Shown here: positions 27,019-37,040 of the stretch, in pieces
Numbering within the stretch: the stretch's first letter is position 1
Layout of the letters: every line of letters starts with the position of its first letter
Origin: Microbulbifer halophilus
GTDB taxonomy: Bacteria; Pseudomonadota; Gammaproteobacteria; Pseudomonadales; Cellvibrionaceae
Reading direction: 5' to 3'
Assembly: GCF_026183675.1 (NCBI RefSeq)
Contig: NZ_JAPIVK010000008.1
Span: forward strand, 81,336-145,335
DNA: 64,000 nucleotides
The notes under the pieces: generated by a model
The model's input: the letters and a program-made list of their open reading frames with translations, nothing else
The model's database searches: none
What the model was told of the DNA's origin: nothing
Translations under genes and position numbers: made by a program

Positions 27019-29028
27019 ATGATTCGCAAATTGTTAATCGCCAACCGCGGCGAAATCGCCTGCCGGATTATCAAGACCGCCCGCCACCTCGGTGTGGCCA
27101 CCGTGGCGGTCTACTCGGATGCCGACGCTAGAGCGCTGCATGTGCAGCTCGCCGACGAGGCGGTGTACCTGGGGCCGGCGCCGGCGAAGGAGTCCTACCT
27201 GGATATCCGGAAGGTGCTCGCCGCCGCGCAGCAGACCGGCGCGGATGCGGTGCACCCGGGCTACGGTTTTCTGTCCGAGAATGCGGAATTCTGTCGCGCC
27301 TGCGACAGTGCCGGCATCATATTCGTCGGCCCGCCGGCAGCCGCCATCGATGCCATGGGGTCCAAGTCCGCCGCCAAGCGCATCATGGAGGAGGCCGGGG
27401 TGCCGCTGGTGCCGGGCTACCATGGCACCAACCAGGACGCCGGTATTCTCGAGGGCCACGCCCAGCGCATCGGTTACCCGGTACTGCTGAAGGCCGCCGC
27501 CGGCGGCGGCGGCAAGGGCATGCGCCGCGTCGACAGTGCGGACGAATTCCACAGCGCACTGGATGCTGCCAAGCGCGAGTCCATGAATGCCTTCGGCGAC
27601 GACCTGATGTTGCTGGAACGCTACGTGGTCCAGCCGCGCCACGTGGAAATCCAGGTGTTCTGCGACAAGCAGGGCAACGGCGTCTACCTGTTTGAACGCG
27701 ACTGTTCAGTGCAGCGCCGCCACCAGAAAGTGGTCGAGGAAGCGCCGGCGCCGGGCATGAGCGAGGAGCTGCGCGCACAGATGGGCGAGGCGGCACTGCG
27801 TGCGGCCCACGCCATCGGTTACGTGGGCGCGGGCACGGTGGAATTCCTGCTCGATGCCAGCGGTGCCTTCTACTTCATGGAGATGAACACCCGCCTTCAG
27901 GTGGAGCACCCGGTAACCGAAATGATTACCGGCCAGGACCTGGTGGCCTGGCAACTGGCGGTGGCCGCCGGCGATCCGCTGCCGATGCAGCAGGACGACC
28001 TGACGATCATCGGCCACGCCTTCGAAGTGCGCATCTACGCCGAGGATCCGGACAACGACTTCCTGCCGGCTACCGGCACTCTGGTGCGCCACCGGCCGCC
28101 GGAAGAGGGGAACGGGGTGCGCGTGGATACCGGCGTGCGAAGCGGCGATGAAATCAGCGTGCACTACGACCCGATGATCGCCAAACTGATCTGTTGCGGG
28201 CGCAACCGCCGCGAGGCATTGGCGAAACTGGACCGCGCGCTGCAGCAGTACCAGATTGCCGGCGTGCGCCACAATATCGAATTCCTGCGCCGCGTCATCA
28301 ACCACCGCGAGTTTGCCGGCGGCCGAGCCACCACCCATTTTATCGAAGACCACGAAACCGAAATCCTGCGGCGGGAACACCAACTGACGCCGCTGAAATG
28401 CGCCGCCATCGCCGGCTACCTGAGCGAGCGCGAGAGTCGCGACCTGTGTGCGCGGGCGCCGCAGGCCGACAGCCGGTCGCCCTGGCACAACGGCGACAAC
28501 TGGCGCAGCAATCTTGTCGGTCGCCGCCGCCACCATATCGACCACCGCGGCCAACACGCCGAGATCCGCTTTGCCTACAACGGCGAAACCCTGAACTGGC
28601 AGAGCCGGTCCGCGGAAGGCGAAGAACAGTCCGGCGAAATCCGGCTGCTGCGCGATCGCGAACTGGCGCTGGTGGACGGTCGCCGCGTCGGCTTCAGCAG
28701 CGTGGATACGGACACAGAGACAAAAAGGTGCGGTTCGATTTTTATCGACAACACCCAGGTGGAGTTCGAATTGCTGCCGCCGGATATGGGCGAGGCCGGC
28801 GATCGCGATCGGGGCCTGGAAGCGCCCATGAACGGCACCATCGTCGCCCTGCTGGTGGAAACGGGCGCGGCGGTGGAGAAAGACCAGCCGCTGCTGGTGA
28901 TGGAAGCGATGAAAATGGAACACACACTGCGCGCCCCCGCTGCCGGCAGCGTGCAGCAGTTTTTCTGCGCCGAGGGCGAGCTGGTGGATGGCGGCAGACT
29001 GTTGATTGATTTCGCCGCCGGGGAGTAA
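27019..29028 (+). CDS. liuD: Methylcrotonyl-CoA carboxylase alpha subunit
   Basis: 669 residues. The N-terminal biotin carboxylase (1-450) has the ATP-grasp glycine loop [14 protein letters not shown], the catalytic [15 protein letters not shown], and the [12 protein letters not shown] segment. A linker and BT-like region (about 450-590) follows. The C-terminal biotinyl domain has E629-A-M-K632-M, with K632 the biotin attachment site. It carboxylates biotin with bicarbonate and ATP and works with LiuB. Confidence 0.96.
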   Translation: MIRKLLIANRGEIACRIIKTARHLGVATVAVYSDADARALHVQLADEAVYLGPAPAKESYLDIRKVLAAAQQTGADAVHPGYGFLSENAEFCRACDSAGIIFVGPPAAAIDAMGSKSAAKRIMEEAGVPLVPGYHGTNQDAGILEGHAQRIGYPVLLKAAAGGGGKGMRRVDSADEFHSALDAAKRESMNAFGDDLMLLERYVVQPRHVEIQVFCDKQGNGVYLFERDCSVQRRHQKVVEEAPAPGMSEELRAQMGEAALRAAHAIGYVGAGTVEFLLDASGAFYFMEMNTRLQVEHPVTEMITGQDLVAWQLAVAAGDPLPMQQDDLTIIGHAFEVRIYAEDPDNDFLPATGTLVRHRPPEEGNGVRVDTGVRSGDEISVHYDPMIAKLICCGRNRREALAKLDRALQQYQIAGVRHNIEFLRRVINHREFAGGRATTHFIEDHETEILRREHQLTPLKCAAIAGYLSERESRDLCARAPQADSRSPWHNGDNWRSNLVGRRRHHIDHRGQHAEIRFAYNGETLNWQSRSAEGEEQSGEIRLLRDRELALVDGRRVGFSSVDTDTETKRCGSIFIDNTQVEFELLPPDMGEAGDRDRGLEAPMNGTIVALLVETGAAVEKDQPLLVMEAMKMEHTLRAPAAGSVQQFFCAEGELVDGGRLLIDFAAGE

Positions 29029-29030
29029 CG

Positions 29031-29104
29031 GTAGGGTGCGCCGTGCGCACCGAAAAAAATACGGGCTGCCACCGGTTTTCGGTGGTGCGCACGGCGCACC
29101 CTAC
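29031..29104. repeat. Perfect 21-bp inverted repeat, liuD-liuE gap
   Basis: Arms at 29031-29051 and 29084-29104 are perfectly complementary (GTAGGGTGCGCCGTGC...), with a 32-bp centre. The unit begins 3 bp after the liuD stop and makes up most of the 106-bp gap. Confidence 0.75.
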
Positions 29105-29134
29105 GATCGGATACTCGATATTGGAAGATTGATT

Positions 29135-30031
29135 ATGAACCTGCCGAAAAAGGTAAAAATGGTCGAAGTGGGCCCCCGCGACGGCCTGCAGAACGAGAAG
29201 CGGGAAATTTCCGTGGCCGCCCGGGTCGGGCTTGTCGACCGCCTCAGCGCCGCCGGCCTGCCGGTGGTGGAGGCCGGCAGTTTCGTCAGCCCGAAGTGGG
29301 TGCCGCAGATGGCGTCCAGCGAGGAAGTGCTGGCAAAGATCCAGCGCAAACCCGGCACCGTCTACAGCGCCCTGACGCCGAACATGAAAGGTTACCAGCG
29401 TGCACTGGAAGCAAAGGCGGACGAGGTGGCGGTATTTGGCGCAGCCTCGGAATCCTTTACGCAAAGGAATATCAACTGCTCCATCGAAGAGAGCCTGGAG
29501 CGTTTCCGCCCGCTGCTGGAGCAGGCGCAGAAGGACGGTATCCGCGTGCGCGGCTATGTCTCCTGTGTGCTGGGCTGCCCCTACGAGGGGGAAATCGACC
29601 CGGCCAAAGTGGCCGAGGTCAGTGCGGCCCTGTTCGAAATGGGTTGCTACGAAATCTCCCTGGGCGACACCATCGGCGTCGGCACGCCGGAAAAAGCCCG
29701 GCAGATGATCGAGACCGTCGCCGCAAAAGTGCCGCAGGAAAAACTGGCGGTGCATTTCCACGATACCTACGGCCAGGCCCTGGCCAATATCTATGCGGCG
29801 CTGCAGATGGGCGTGGCGGTGGTGGATTCCGCCGTGGCCGGCCTCGGCGGTTGCCCCTATGCGAAGGGCGCGTCTGGCAATGTCGCCAGCGAGGACGTGC
29901 TCTATATGCTGAACGGCCTGGGTATCGAGACCGGCGTCGACCTGGACCTGCTGGCGGAGGCCGGCCACTTTATCTCTCAAAAGCTGGGTCGGGACAGCAA
30001 TTCGCGCGTGGCGCGGGCGCTGGCCGACTGA
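29135..30031 (+). CDS. liuE: Hydroxymethylglutaryl-CoA lyase
   Basis: 298 residues from the ATG at 29135, with GGAAG upstream; the longer frame from 29006 runs back through the repeat and is rejected. A TIM-barrel lyase with [13 protein letters not shown], the metal-binding HFHDTYG and the active-site signature [17 protein letters not shown], whose cysteine is catalytic. It cleaves HMG-CoA to acetoacetate and acetyl-CoA, the last step of the pathway in this operon. Confidence 0.95.
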   Translation: MNLPKKVKMVEVGPRDGLQNEKREISVAARVGLVDRLSAAGLPVVEAGSFVSPKWVPQMASSEEVLAKIQRKPGTVYSALTPNMKGYQRALEAKADEVAVFGAASESFTQRNINCSIEESLERFRPLLEQAQKDGIRVRGYVSCVLGCPYEGEIDPAKVAEVSAALFEMGCYEISLGDTIGVGTPEKARQMIETVAAKVPQEKLAVHFHDTYGQALANIYAALQMGVAVVDSAVAGLGGCPYAKGASGNVASEDVLYMLNGLGIETGVDLDLLAEAGHFISQKLGRDSNSRVARALAD

Positions 30032-30120
30032 TCCCTCTCCCCCGGAACGGCGGCGCTTGAAACGGGCGCCGCCGGACCCCATCGTTAGCGGAACACCGAA
30101 CCTCTCCAAGGAGTTAGCAG

Positions 30121-30669
30121 ATGTCCCGCCATTTCGAGCAGGCCCCGGGCCTCGCGGAAAGCGCCGATCCGGCAACCGAAGGCTATGTCTTCAACCAGAC
30201 CATGCTGCGTATCGTGGATCCCGAGCGCAGCCTGGATTTCTATACCCGCGTGCTGGGCATGCGCTTGGTGCGCAAGCTGGATTTCCCGGAAATGCAGTTC
30301 ACCCTCTATTTTCTCGCCTACCTGGACGAGCAGCAGGCGCAGGCGGTACCGGAGGACGACAATCGGCGCACCACCTTCACTTTCGGCCGCGAGGCCATGC
30401 TGGAACTGACCCACAACTGGGGCACCGAGGAAAAGGCCGGTTTCGAATACCACAACGGCAACGACGAGCCCCAGGGTTTCGGCCATATCGGCATTGCGGT
30501 GCCGGATGTGTACAGGGCGGCGGAGCGCTTCGAATCCCTGGGAGTGCCTTTCCAGAAGCGCCCGGACGACGGCAAGATGAAGGGCCTGGCGTTTATCCGC
30601 GACCCGGATGGCTACTGGATCGAGATTCTCCAGCCAGACATGATCGAACGCCAGCAAAAGGCCGACTGA
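30121..30669 (+). CDS. gloA: Lactoylglutathione lyase (glyoxalase I)
   Basis: 182 residues, the longer, zinc-type glyoxalase I. All four metal ligands are visible: Q23 (FNQTMLRI), the Glu of MLELTHNWG, the His of [10 protein letters not shown] and the Glu of YWIEILQP. It converts the methylglyoxal-glutathione hemithioacetal to lactoylglutathione in the cytoplasm. CAAGGAG lies 7 nt before the ATG. It follows liuE by about 90 bp and may be co-transcribed. Confidence 0.94.
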   Translation: MSRHFEQAPGLAESADPATEGYVFNQTMLRIVDPERSLDFYTRVLGMRLVRKLDFPEMQFTLYFLAYLDEQQAQAVPEDDNRRTTFTFGREAMLELTHNWGTEEKAGFEYHNGNDEPQGFGHIGIAVPDVYRAAERFESLGVPFQKRPDDGKMKGLAFIRDPDGYWIEILQPDMIERQQKAD

Positions 30670-30749
30670 ACGGCACGGCAGCGCCCGGCGGGACTGTGTC
30701 ACAGCGAATCTGATACTATCGGGCAAACTGGAAAACCGACTGTCCGCCC

Positions 30750-31997
30750 ATGAAATTTCTGCGCCTGACCCTTGTTTCTCTCACTGCACTGCTGGTTGCC
30801 GCGGCACTGGCGGCCCCCGGCTTTATCGGCCCCAGGGTGGAGGAGATCTGGAAACAGCAACTGGCGCAACTGCAGGGCGGCCGGGTCAGCGACTACGAGC
30901 GCGGCTGGTTCGGCGCCGAGGCGGGCACCTCCGTCCGCAGCGGCGACGGCACCACCGAGCTGCGCAGCGATATCCAGCACGGGCCGCTGCTGTTTACCGC
31001 CGGCGGTCCCAGGGTGGGCGCCATGTACAGCGAGACGCGGCTGTCGGTCGAGGGGCTGGCACCGGCGCTGCGCGCACAACTGGAGCGGCTCTACGGCCGC
31101 CTGGACCACAGCCCGCTGGTGCTCGAGTCCCTGGTGGCGGCGAACAACCGCGTGATCAACACCCTGCGCCTGGAACCCTTCACCCGCAGTGATTCCGGCG
31201 GCGAACTGGAGTTCGACGGCGGTCGGGTGCGGCTGGAAACCGACTACAGCGGCGCAACTCCCACCGGCACCATCGAGCTGGGCGCCCTGCGCTGGATGCA
31301 AAAGGGGCGCGAGCGCCTCTACACGGATTCGCTGTCCGGCAAATTCCGTATCCGGCCCGGCGCCTCCGGCGACATCGCCCTGGTGTTGCCGCTGCTGCGC
31401 GCCGATTCCGATTCCGGCCCGCTGGAGATGCGCGACCTGTCGCTGGATATTTCCGCTGAGCTGCTGCCTTCCCGCAAGCTGAAACTGGTGTCCGACCTGC
31501 GCGCGCCGCGGATACAGTCGGCCACGCCCATCAGCTCGGTAAAGCAGCAGATGACTCTGCCGCAGATCAGCCCCGCCGACCTGGGCCATTTTCTGCGGCC
31601 GCTGTTGCAGGCGCCGGCGGAGCGCAACTGGCCCCGGATACTGCGGCGCCCGTTGCAGCTGCAGCAACAGCTCGCCATCCAGTCCGCCAACGGTCCGGTG
31701 TTGCTGGACGCGGATATCGACTGGGCCGGTATTGCCGCCGGCGTACGGCCGGTGGCGGAGGCCCCGGCGCAGTGGATGGAGCCGCTGACCGGCACCGCGA
31801 CCTTCAGCGCCGCCGAGCAGGCACTGCTGCAGTCGCCGTTGGTGGGCCAGGCCATGACCCTGCGCAAGTACGGCCTGCTGCTGGAGGAGGACGGGGAACT
31901 GCAGATGCATCTGCAGGTGGACCGGGGGGAGTTGCAGGTCAACGGCCAACTGCTGCCGCCGGACCTGTTCCTGCTGGCGCTGAGCGGCCAGTTCTGA
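30750..31997 (+). CDS. DUF945 (YdgA-like) envelope protein
   Basis: 415 residues. A single N-terminal hydrophobic segment (about 7-24) is a signal or anchor. It is followed by the YERGWFGAEA motif and long beta-rich repeats typical of the DUF945/YdgA family. The family is periplasmic or inner-membrane-anchored, with no agreed biochemical role. It faces the DUF4870 gene in convergent orientation, with a palindromic element between them. Confidence 0.75.
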   Translation: MKFLRLTLVSLTALLVAAALAAPGFIGPRVEEIWKQQLAQLQGGRVSDYERGWFGAEAGTSVRSGDGTTELRSDIQHGPLLFTAGGPRVGAMYSETRLSVEGLAPALRAQLERLYGRLDHSPLVLESLVAANNRVINTLRLEPFTRSDSGGELEFDGGRVRLETDYSGATPTGTIELGALRWMQKGRERLYTDSLSGKFRIRPGASGDIALVLPLLRADSDSGPLEMRDLSLDISAELLPSRKLKLVSDLRAPRIQSATPISSVKQQMTLPQISPADLGHFLRPLLQAPAERNWPRILRRPLQLQQQLAIQSANGPVLLDADIDWAGIAAGVRPVAEAPAQWMEPLTGTATFSAAEQALLQSPLVGQAMTLRKYGLLLEEDGELQMHLQVDRGELQVNGQLLPPDLFLLALSGQF

Positions 31998-32079
31998 GCG
32001 GGTTGGGGGCCGGCCGGGTCGGTGCCCGCGGCAGATTCAGCTTCAAGTTTCGGTGTTGGAAATGCCTGCCCATAGCACA

Positions 32080-32192
32080 GGCCGGGGTGGGGGGGGGCGC
32101 CTTTCTGGGACACGCCGTAAATACATCCCTGTAGGCTTGTCCGCGAGGTCCCTCTCGCGGACAGTCCCGGAAAGGCGCTCCCCACCCCGGCC
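32080..32192 (-). repeat. Covarying palindromic element, copy C
   Basis: Copy between two convergent genes, with its core inverted relative to copies A and B. Arms of about 30 bp are complementary with small bulges. The inner stem is TGTCCGCGAG / CTCGCGGACA. It could serve as a bidirectional transcription end. Confidence 0.72.
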
Positions 32193-32210
32193 CCTCGAGT
32201 TCTGCCGGGA

Positions 32211-32564
32211 TCAATAGGCGGGCCGGTTGTCCACCAGCGTCAGCCAGCCGCGGATCACGCGATAGGCGGCCCAGACCCAGGCGATGCCGATGATCAGGAA
32301 GCCCAGCCCCAGTACCCACCAGGTCAGGGAGCCGATCACCGTCCACAGCAGCCAGAACCAGAAAGTGCGGATCTGCCAGCGGAAATGGGATTCCGCCTGG
32401 GTGCCGCGCACGTCGCTGCGCTTGAAGTAGTTGATCAGGACGGCGACGAAAAAGGGGACGCCGGTCAGCAGGGCGATGCCCTGCACCAGGTAGACCAGGG
32501 TGGCCAGATCCCGGCCGCTCTGCTCGCGGGCCTCCCGGTCGGGTGAAGGGAACTGCTCGGACAT
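32211..32564 (-). CDS. DUF4870 family membrane protein
   Basis: 117 residues from the ATG at 32564, which has GAGAG upstream; a longer frame from 32732 lacks support. Three predicted membrane helices (about 21-45, 67-85 and 86-105) surround the SHFRWQIRTFWFWLLW segment, a hallmark of DUF4870 (Tic20-like) proteins. The function is unknown. Confidence 0.8.
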   Translation of the reverse strand: MSEQFPSPDREAREQSGRDLATLVYLVQGIALLTGVPFFVAVLINYFKRSDVRGTQAESHFRWQIRTFWFWLLWTVIGSLTWWVLGLGFLIIGIAWVWAAYRVIRGWLTLVDNRPAY

Positions 32565-32703
32565 GGTGTTCTCTCGCAACGGTGTGACTCCAATATAGTG
32601 TGTGGGCGCTCGCCTCATTATCAAGACGCGGCGGCGAGTCCGTCCGGATGCATCCCCGGCAAGAGATTGCCGACCACCCGTCGACCTCCACTCCCACAGC
32701 CGC

Positions 32704-34074
32704 CTACTCCAGGGTCCTCTCGGTGTGCACATTCTTCTCCCGCCAGGCCTTCAGTTGCTGGACAGATGAACGCATCAGCTTCAGCAGTTCGGTGCGCTGG
32801 TGGCGGCAGTATTCCCGCTCGCTGTCGATCGACAGGCGCGCCGACAGTGATCGCAGGCGTGCGGCTATGGCCTCCAGGCCGATTTCGTCGGCGCTGGCAC
32901 TCAGGGCGCGGGCCATTTTTGCCGCATCGAGCCAGTGGCGCCCGGTCAGGGCACTGGTGAGTGCGGTGACTTTCCTGGGCAGGCTGGCGGTGCGGTCACT
33001 CAGCAGTTCGGCGAAGGGCAGGTGGCCCAGGGTATCGCGCTGGCGCATCAGGGTGCTGTTGTTCAGCAGTCGCGTGGGGCGCGGCCTGCGCTCCCGGCCG
33101 GCGGATTTGCGCGCGCGGCCCAGAGTCCACTTGAGCAGCTGCTGCAACCGGTCATCGCTCACCGGTCGCGACAGCACGCCGGTCAGGCCGCGGGCCCGAT
33201 AGCGCTCCCTGTCGCCGGGGCGGAGGCCGGCGACCATGGCGAATATCGGCAGTTCCGGGCCGCTGCCGCGGCGGATCCTGCCGGCGGCCTCGACGCCGTC
33301 GATCAGCGGCAAGCGGCTGTCCAGCAGGATCAGGTCGAAACGGTCGCGCAGCGCGGCGTCGGCGCCGTCGATACCATCGGTTTCCCGTTGTACCCGGTGA
33401 CCGCGGGCCTCCAGCGGTTTCAGCAGTGAGCCCTCCGCGGAGGCTTCCACCAGCAGGACTTTCAGGCCGGCACCGCCCGGGGGGACCGCAGACGGTTTCA
33501 CTGTTGCCACCTCCTGTTCGCCCGGGTGCCGGATTTCATCCAGTGCCTGCAGGCCGGTCTGCAGTTGCCGCCGGGCGATGCTCACCCGTTGCGCGGCCCC
33601 CTCGTCGCCGCTGCGGGCGAGCAGGTTCAGGGTGCTGTGCACGGCGTCGAGGGGCCGGCGCAGCCGGTGGTCGATGGTCGCCTGCAGGTCCGCCTTTTCC
33701 CGCCGCTGCTGTTCAATGGTCTCGCGCGCCTCACTCAGGTCCCGTTCCCGCGCAGAGAGCTCCCGGTGGTAGGCCTGCAACTGTCGGTAGACGCTCCTGT
33801 TGTCCGACCGCAGGGACTCGACCAGATCGTCGCTGTCCTCGATGGTTCGCCGGAGGCGTATCCCCAGCAGGATGGCGATGCCGCTCGCCAGCAGCAGTGC
33901 GACGCCCAGGGCGGCGGGCCAGTAGAGGGGCAACTGTATCTCGGTGAGGGACACCTGCAGCGGCGCCGCCCGGGCGGCGGGCGCGGCTAAGGCGGGTGCA
34001 GCGGGGGCAATACGGCGCAGACAATGCCGGGGAGCGGAGCGGGTCCGCCCCGGGTGAGAAGGGGGGCTGTTCAT
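32704..34074 (-). CDS. Degenerate hybrid sensor: DHp, receiver and HPt-like
   Basis: 456 residues from the ATG at 34074; the start is uncertain and a frame from 34188 is also open. One membrane helix (near residue 55-75) is followed by a coiled coil and a dimerisation helix with H in DHRLRRPLD. There is no HATPase domain. The receiver keeps the phospho-acceptor Asp (LILLDSRLP), but the acidic pair is VEAS and the conserved Lys is Arg (LSRPV). The C-terminal HPt-like bundle has Arg instead of the phospho-His (KMARALSASADEIG). It resembles a BarA-type sensor that has lost catalytic ability, so a scaffold or decoy role is possible. Confidence 0.65.
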   Translation of the reverse strand: MNSPPSHPGRTRSAPRHCLRRIAPAAPALAAPAARAAPLQVSLTEIQLPLYWPAALGVALLLASGIAILLGIRLRRTIEDSDDLVESLRSDNRSVYRQLQAYHRELSARERDLSEARETIEQQRREKADLQATIDHRLRRPLDAVHSTLNLLARSGDEGAAQRVSIARRQLQTGLQALDEIRHPGEQEVATVKPSAVPPGGAGLKVLLVEASAEGSLLKPLEARGHRVQRETDGIDGADAALRDRFDLILLDSRLPLIDGVEAAGRIRRGSGPELPIFAMVAGLRPGDRERYRARGLTGVLSRPVSDDRLQQLLKWTLGRARKSAGRERRPRPTRLLNNSTLMRQRDTLGHLPFAELLSDRTASLPRKVTALTSALTGRHWLDAAKMARALSASADEIGLEAIAARLRSLSARLSIDSEREYCRHQRTELLKLMRSSVQQLKAWREKNVHTERTLE

Positions 34075-34361
34075 CCTTGATACCACTGTGGTCGATGCGG
34101 GCTGTTCCTGCGCCCGCGGGGTTTTGCAACGCGGAAGCAGTCTTCGGCTTCCAGCGCGATTGATACTGCAAGCTGGTGCAGGACTCAAGCAAAAAGTGTG
34201 ATTTCGTCGGGGATGTGAGGTACGTAAGTGCTAACCGGGTAATCTCGTGTAATGGCTCGGGGAACAGCGGAGCCCGCGGGAAGGTGGATCGGCGTGGGCG
34301 CCATTGCGCCCGGGCGTTACCATGACTGCACTATGAAACTCTTTGCATAACCGGAGGCCGC

Positions 34362-34898
34362 ATGTCCCTGCGCTACGCCGTTCTCACGCTGCTGGATATC
34401 GAGCCCGGCAGTGGCTACGACCTGAAACGGCGGTTCGAGCGCAGCGTGTCCCACTTCTGGAGCGCCAGCCACCAGCAGATGTACCGGGAACTGCACCGGC
34501 TGCACGACGAGGGCCTGCTGGACTGCACCGAACAGCCCCAGGCCGGCAAGCCGGACAAGAAGATCTACGCCCTCACCGAAGCCGGTCGCGAGGCACTCGA
34601 TGTATGGGTACAGCGCCCCGCGCCGCCGCAGAAAATCCGCGAACCCTTCCTGATCCAGCTGTTCGCGGGCCACCACCTGGACAATGCGCAGGCGCGGGAG
34701 CTGGTTCAGAGACAGCTGGACCGGCACCGCGCGCTGCTGGCGGGCTATATCGAACAGAACGAGCGCGCGCTGAAGGGGGACCCGGAGAGACTGGAACGAT
34801 ACTGGCTGGCGCACCGGACGCTGTTGCTGGGGATCGAGTCGGAGAAGACCTGGATCGCCTGGGCAGAGAAACTGTTACAGGAGCTGGACCGGCGATAG
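34362..34898 (+). CDS. PadR-family transcriptional regulator
   Basis: 178 residues. The N-terminal winged helix begins SLRYAVLTLLDIEPGSGYDLKR and continues through SASHQQMYRELHRL and KKIYALTEAGREAL, all typical of PadR. A C-terminal helical dimerisation region (about 95-178) matches the AphA/Vir_act_alpha_C type. GGAGG lies 4 nt before the ATG. Neither neighbour suggests a target gene. Confidence 0.88.
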   Translation: MSLRYAVLTLLDIEPGSGYDLKRRFERSVSHFWSASHQQMYRELHRLHDEGLLDCTEQPQAGKPDKKIYALTEAGREALDVWVQRPAPPQKIREPFLIQLFAGHHLDNAQARELVQRQLDRHRALLAGYIEQNERALKGDPERLERYWLAHRTLLLGIESEKTWIAWAEKLLQELDRR

Positions 34899-35051
34899 CG
34901 CATATCCGGCTGACCTGTTTCTATCGCGACAGCAGCGGCGCGCTCGCCGGCAAACCCGACTGTTTGTCAATGCCGCTTCCGGATCCGGCCGGTGCCACCT
35001 GTCGCCGTTCGCTAGGCTGCCCCTTTCGTTATCAAGTGGAGAGCGACAGCC

Positions 35052-35543
35052 GTGACCTATACCGTTACCCCCATCCAGCCGGCTTTTTTGCGCAAAATCA
35101 GAGAAACGGGCCTCGACGATCTGGGCCAGCCGGTAAGGCGGCTGGTTGCCCGTGGAGGCGAGCCCTGCCGCGATCTGCTGCGGGGGGCGCGCCCGGGTGA
35201 GGAAATCATTCTGGCGAGCTACTGCCCGTTCAGCCTCCCCGGACCCTACCGGGAATACGGACCGGTTTTTGTGTTGGCGCAGGCCGGCGAGGATGTTGGC
35301 CAGCCGATGGAATTGCCCGTGCCGCAAAACAGCGCAACGGATTACTGGCAGATGGGAGCACAACTGGTCGTGCGGGCTTACAGTGCCGCCGAGGATATCG
35401 TGACCGCACAGCTGGCGGGGCCGGAACAGATCGGGGAAGTGGTGGAGGGATATTTCGCGCGGGACGATATAGATTTCGCGCTGCTTCGATTTGCCGCCTA
35501 TGGCTGCTATGCGCTGCGCCTGGACCGCGCGCTCTCCCGCTAA
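35052..35543 (+). CDS. DUF1203 family protein
   Basis: 163 residues from a GTG start with GAGAG upstream. Conserved stretches include CRDLLRGARPGEEIILASYCPF near residue 38 and YGPVFVLAQ. The pattern fits the DUF1203 family of soluble bacterial proteins with no known function. It is convergent with the KAS III-like gene and shares a terminator with it. Confidence 0.7.
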   Translation: MTYTVTPIQPAFLRKIRETGLDDLGQPVRRLVARGGEPCRDLLRGARPGEEIILASYCPFSLPGPYREYGPVFVLAQAGEDVGQPMELPVPQNSATDYWQMGAQLVVRAYSAAEDIVTAQLAGPEQIGEVVEGYFARDDIDFALLRFAAYGCYALRLDRALSR

Positions 35544-35561
35544 ACTGGTCGGGAGAGCGGA

Positions 35562-35589
35562 AAACAGGCCGGGATCTTCCGGCCTGTTT
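35562..35589. terminator. Bidirectional terminator
   Basis: A perfect 11-bp stem (AAACAGGCCGG and CCGGCCTGTTT) with a 6-nt loop lies between two convergent genes. It ends in TTT on the plus strand and TTTT on the minus strand. Confidence 0.8.
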
Positions 35590-35606
35590 GCCACATGCGA
35601 TCCGGA

Positions 35607-36752
35607 TCAGGGTCGGATCTTCTCCACCACCAGGCTGCCGATCGAGTAACCCGCCCCGAAAGAACAGATTACCCCGCGATCCCCCGGCTGCAGGTCGTCG
35701 CTGTGCAGGTTGAAGGCAATCACCGAGCCGGCGCTGGCGGTATTGGCGTAGCGGTCCAGCACCACCGGCGCGCGATCCCCGCCGGCGTCGTCCCCCAGCA
35801 GTCTTTTCGCGATCAGGTTGTTCATATTGAGGTTGGCCTGGTGCAGCCAATAGCGGCGCAGTTCCGCCGGCTCGTTGCCGGTTTCGCGCACGTGTTCCTC
35901 GATATGCGCCGCCGCCATCGGGCAGACCTCCTTGAACACCTTGCGGCCGTTCTGGCGGAACAGCTTGCCTTCGCCGAACGGATCCACGTCCGCGGCGCGG
36001 GAGGTGTAACCGAAGTTGGAACGGATATTACTGGAGAAAACCGTCTTCGCCCTGGTGCCGAGAATCTCCCAGGCAGTGTCCGCGCTGCAGGTCTCGCGCC
36101 GCTCGATCACGCTGGCCACGGCCACGTCGCCGAAGATGAAGTGGCTGTCGCGATCGGTGTAATCCACCTGCGGCGAGGCCAGCTCCGGATTCACCACCAG
36201 CACGGCGCCGACGGAACCGGACGCCACCGAGTCCACCGCGCGCTGCATGGAGAAGGTGGCGGAGGAGCAGGCCACTTCCATATCGAAGGCGAAGCCGTCG
36301 ATACCCAGTGCGTCCTGGATCTCGATGGCGATGGCCGGGTAGGCGCGCTGCAGGTAGGAGGCGCCGACGATCACCGCATCGATGTCTTGCGGCTTCTTGT
36401 TCGCCTTCTCCAGCGCCAGCCGGGCTGCCTTCAGGCCCATCTCCGCCTGCAGGCTGAGTTCGTCGTCGGCGCGCTCGGGGATGTAGGGGCGCATGCGTTC
36501 CGGATCGAGGATACCCTCGCGGCTCACCACATAGCGGCTCTTGATGCCCGACGCCTTCTCGATGAACTCCGCCGAGGACTGCGGTTTGGCCGCCAGTTCA
36601 CCGGCCTCGATCTGCCCGGCGTGTTCGCGGTTGTAGCGCTCCGCCCAGGTGTTGTAGGCCTCCACCAGCTCCTCGTTGCTGATGGCTTCCGGCGGTGTCC
36701 ACAGGCCGGTACCGCTGATTGCGATACCGCGCGGCAGTTTGTATTCACTCAT
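35607..36752 (-). CDS. Beta-ketoacyl-ACP synthase III-like enzyme
   Basis: 381 residues from the ATG at 36752, with AAGGG 7 nt upstream; a longer frame from 36821 is less likely. The thiolase-fold triad of FabH-type enzymes is visible: Cys in EVACSSATF, His in YWLHQANLNMN and Asn in RYANTASAG. FGAGYSIGSLVVEK is at the C-terminus. It condenses an acyl-CoA or acyl-ACP with malonyl-ACP. The sequence recalls the long KAS III of Pseudomonas (PA3286 type), which prefers medium-chain acyl-CoA, rather than housekeeping FabH. It is a single gene with no fatty-acid genes beside it. Confidence 0.85.
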   Translation of the reverse strand: MSEYKLPRGIAISGTGLWTPPEAISNEELVEAYNTWAERYNREHAGQIEAGELAAKPQSSAEFIEKASGIKSRYVVSREGILDPERMRPYIPERADDELSLQAEMGLKAARLALEKANKKPQDIDAVIVGASYLQRAYPAIAIEIQDALGIDGFAFDMEVACSSATFSMQRAVDSVASGSVGAVLVVNPELASPQVDYTDRDSHFIFGDVAVASVIERRETCSADTAWEILGTRAKTVFSSNIRSNFGYTSRAADVDPFGEGKLFRQNGRKVFKEVCPMAAAHIEEHVRETGNEPAELRRYWLHQANLNMNNLIAKRLLGDDAGGDRAPVVLDRYANTASAGSVIAFNLHSDDLQPGDRGVICSFGAGYSIGSLVVEKIRP

Positions 36753-37040
36753 CGCTGAACCCTTGGCTCGCGGCAGTTTTTGCGCGAGCGACTCTTCTCT
36801 GATTAACGTTAGCAGCGCCATGCGTCATTGATACGGGCGTGCCAGGCAGTTGGAGCGCAATTGTGACGGGATTGCCAAATTTGGTCTATGTGCTGAAGGG
36901 GCGGGCGATCGCGGCGTTCTGGCCAGGGGGTAGGTGCTGATTCGCCAGGAACCACTTCGCGCAACCTGCCCGGCCTGCGTCAGTTGCCGATCCCGGAAAA
37001 AGCGTCTGGCGGACTTCGCAGCAGAGGCGGAGGGGGTACA

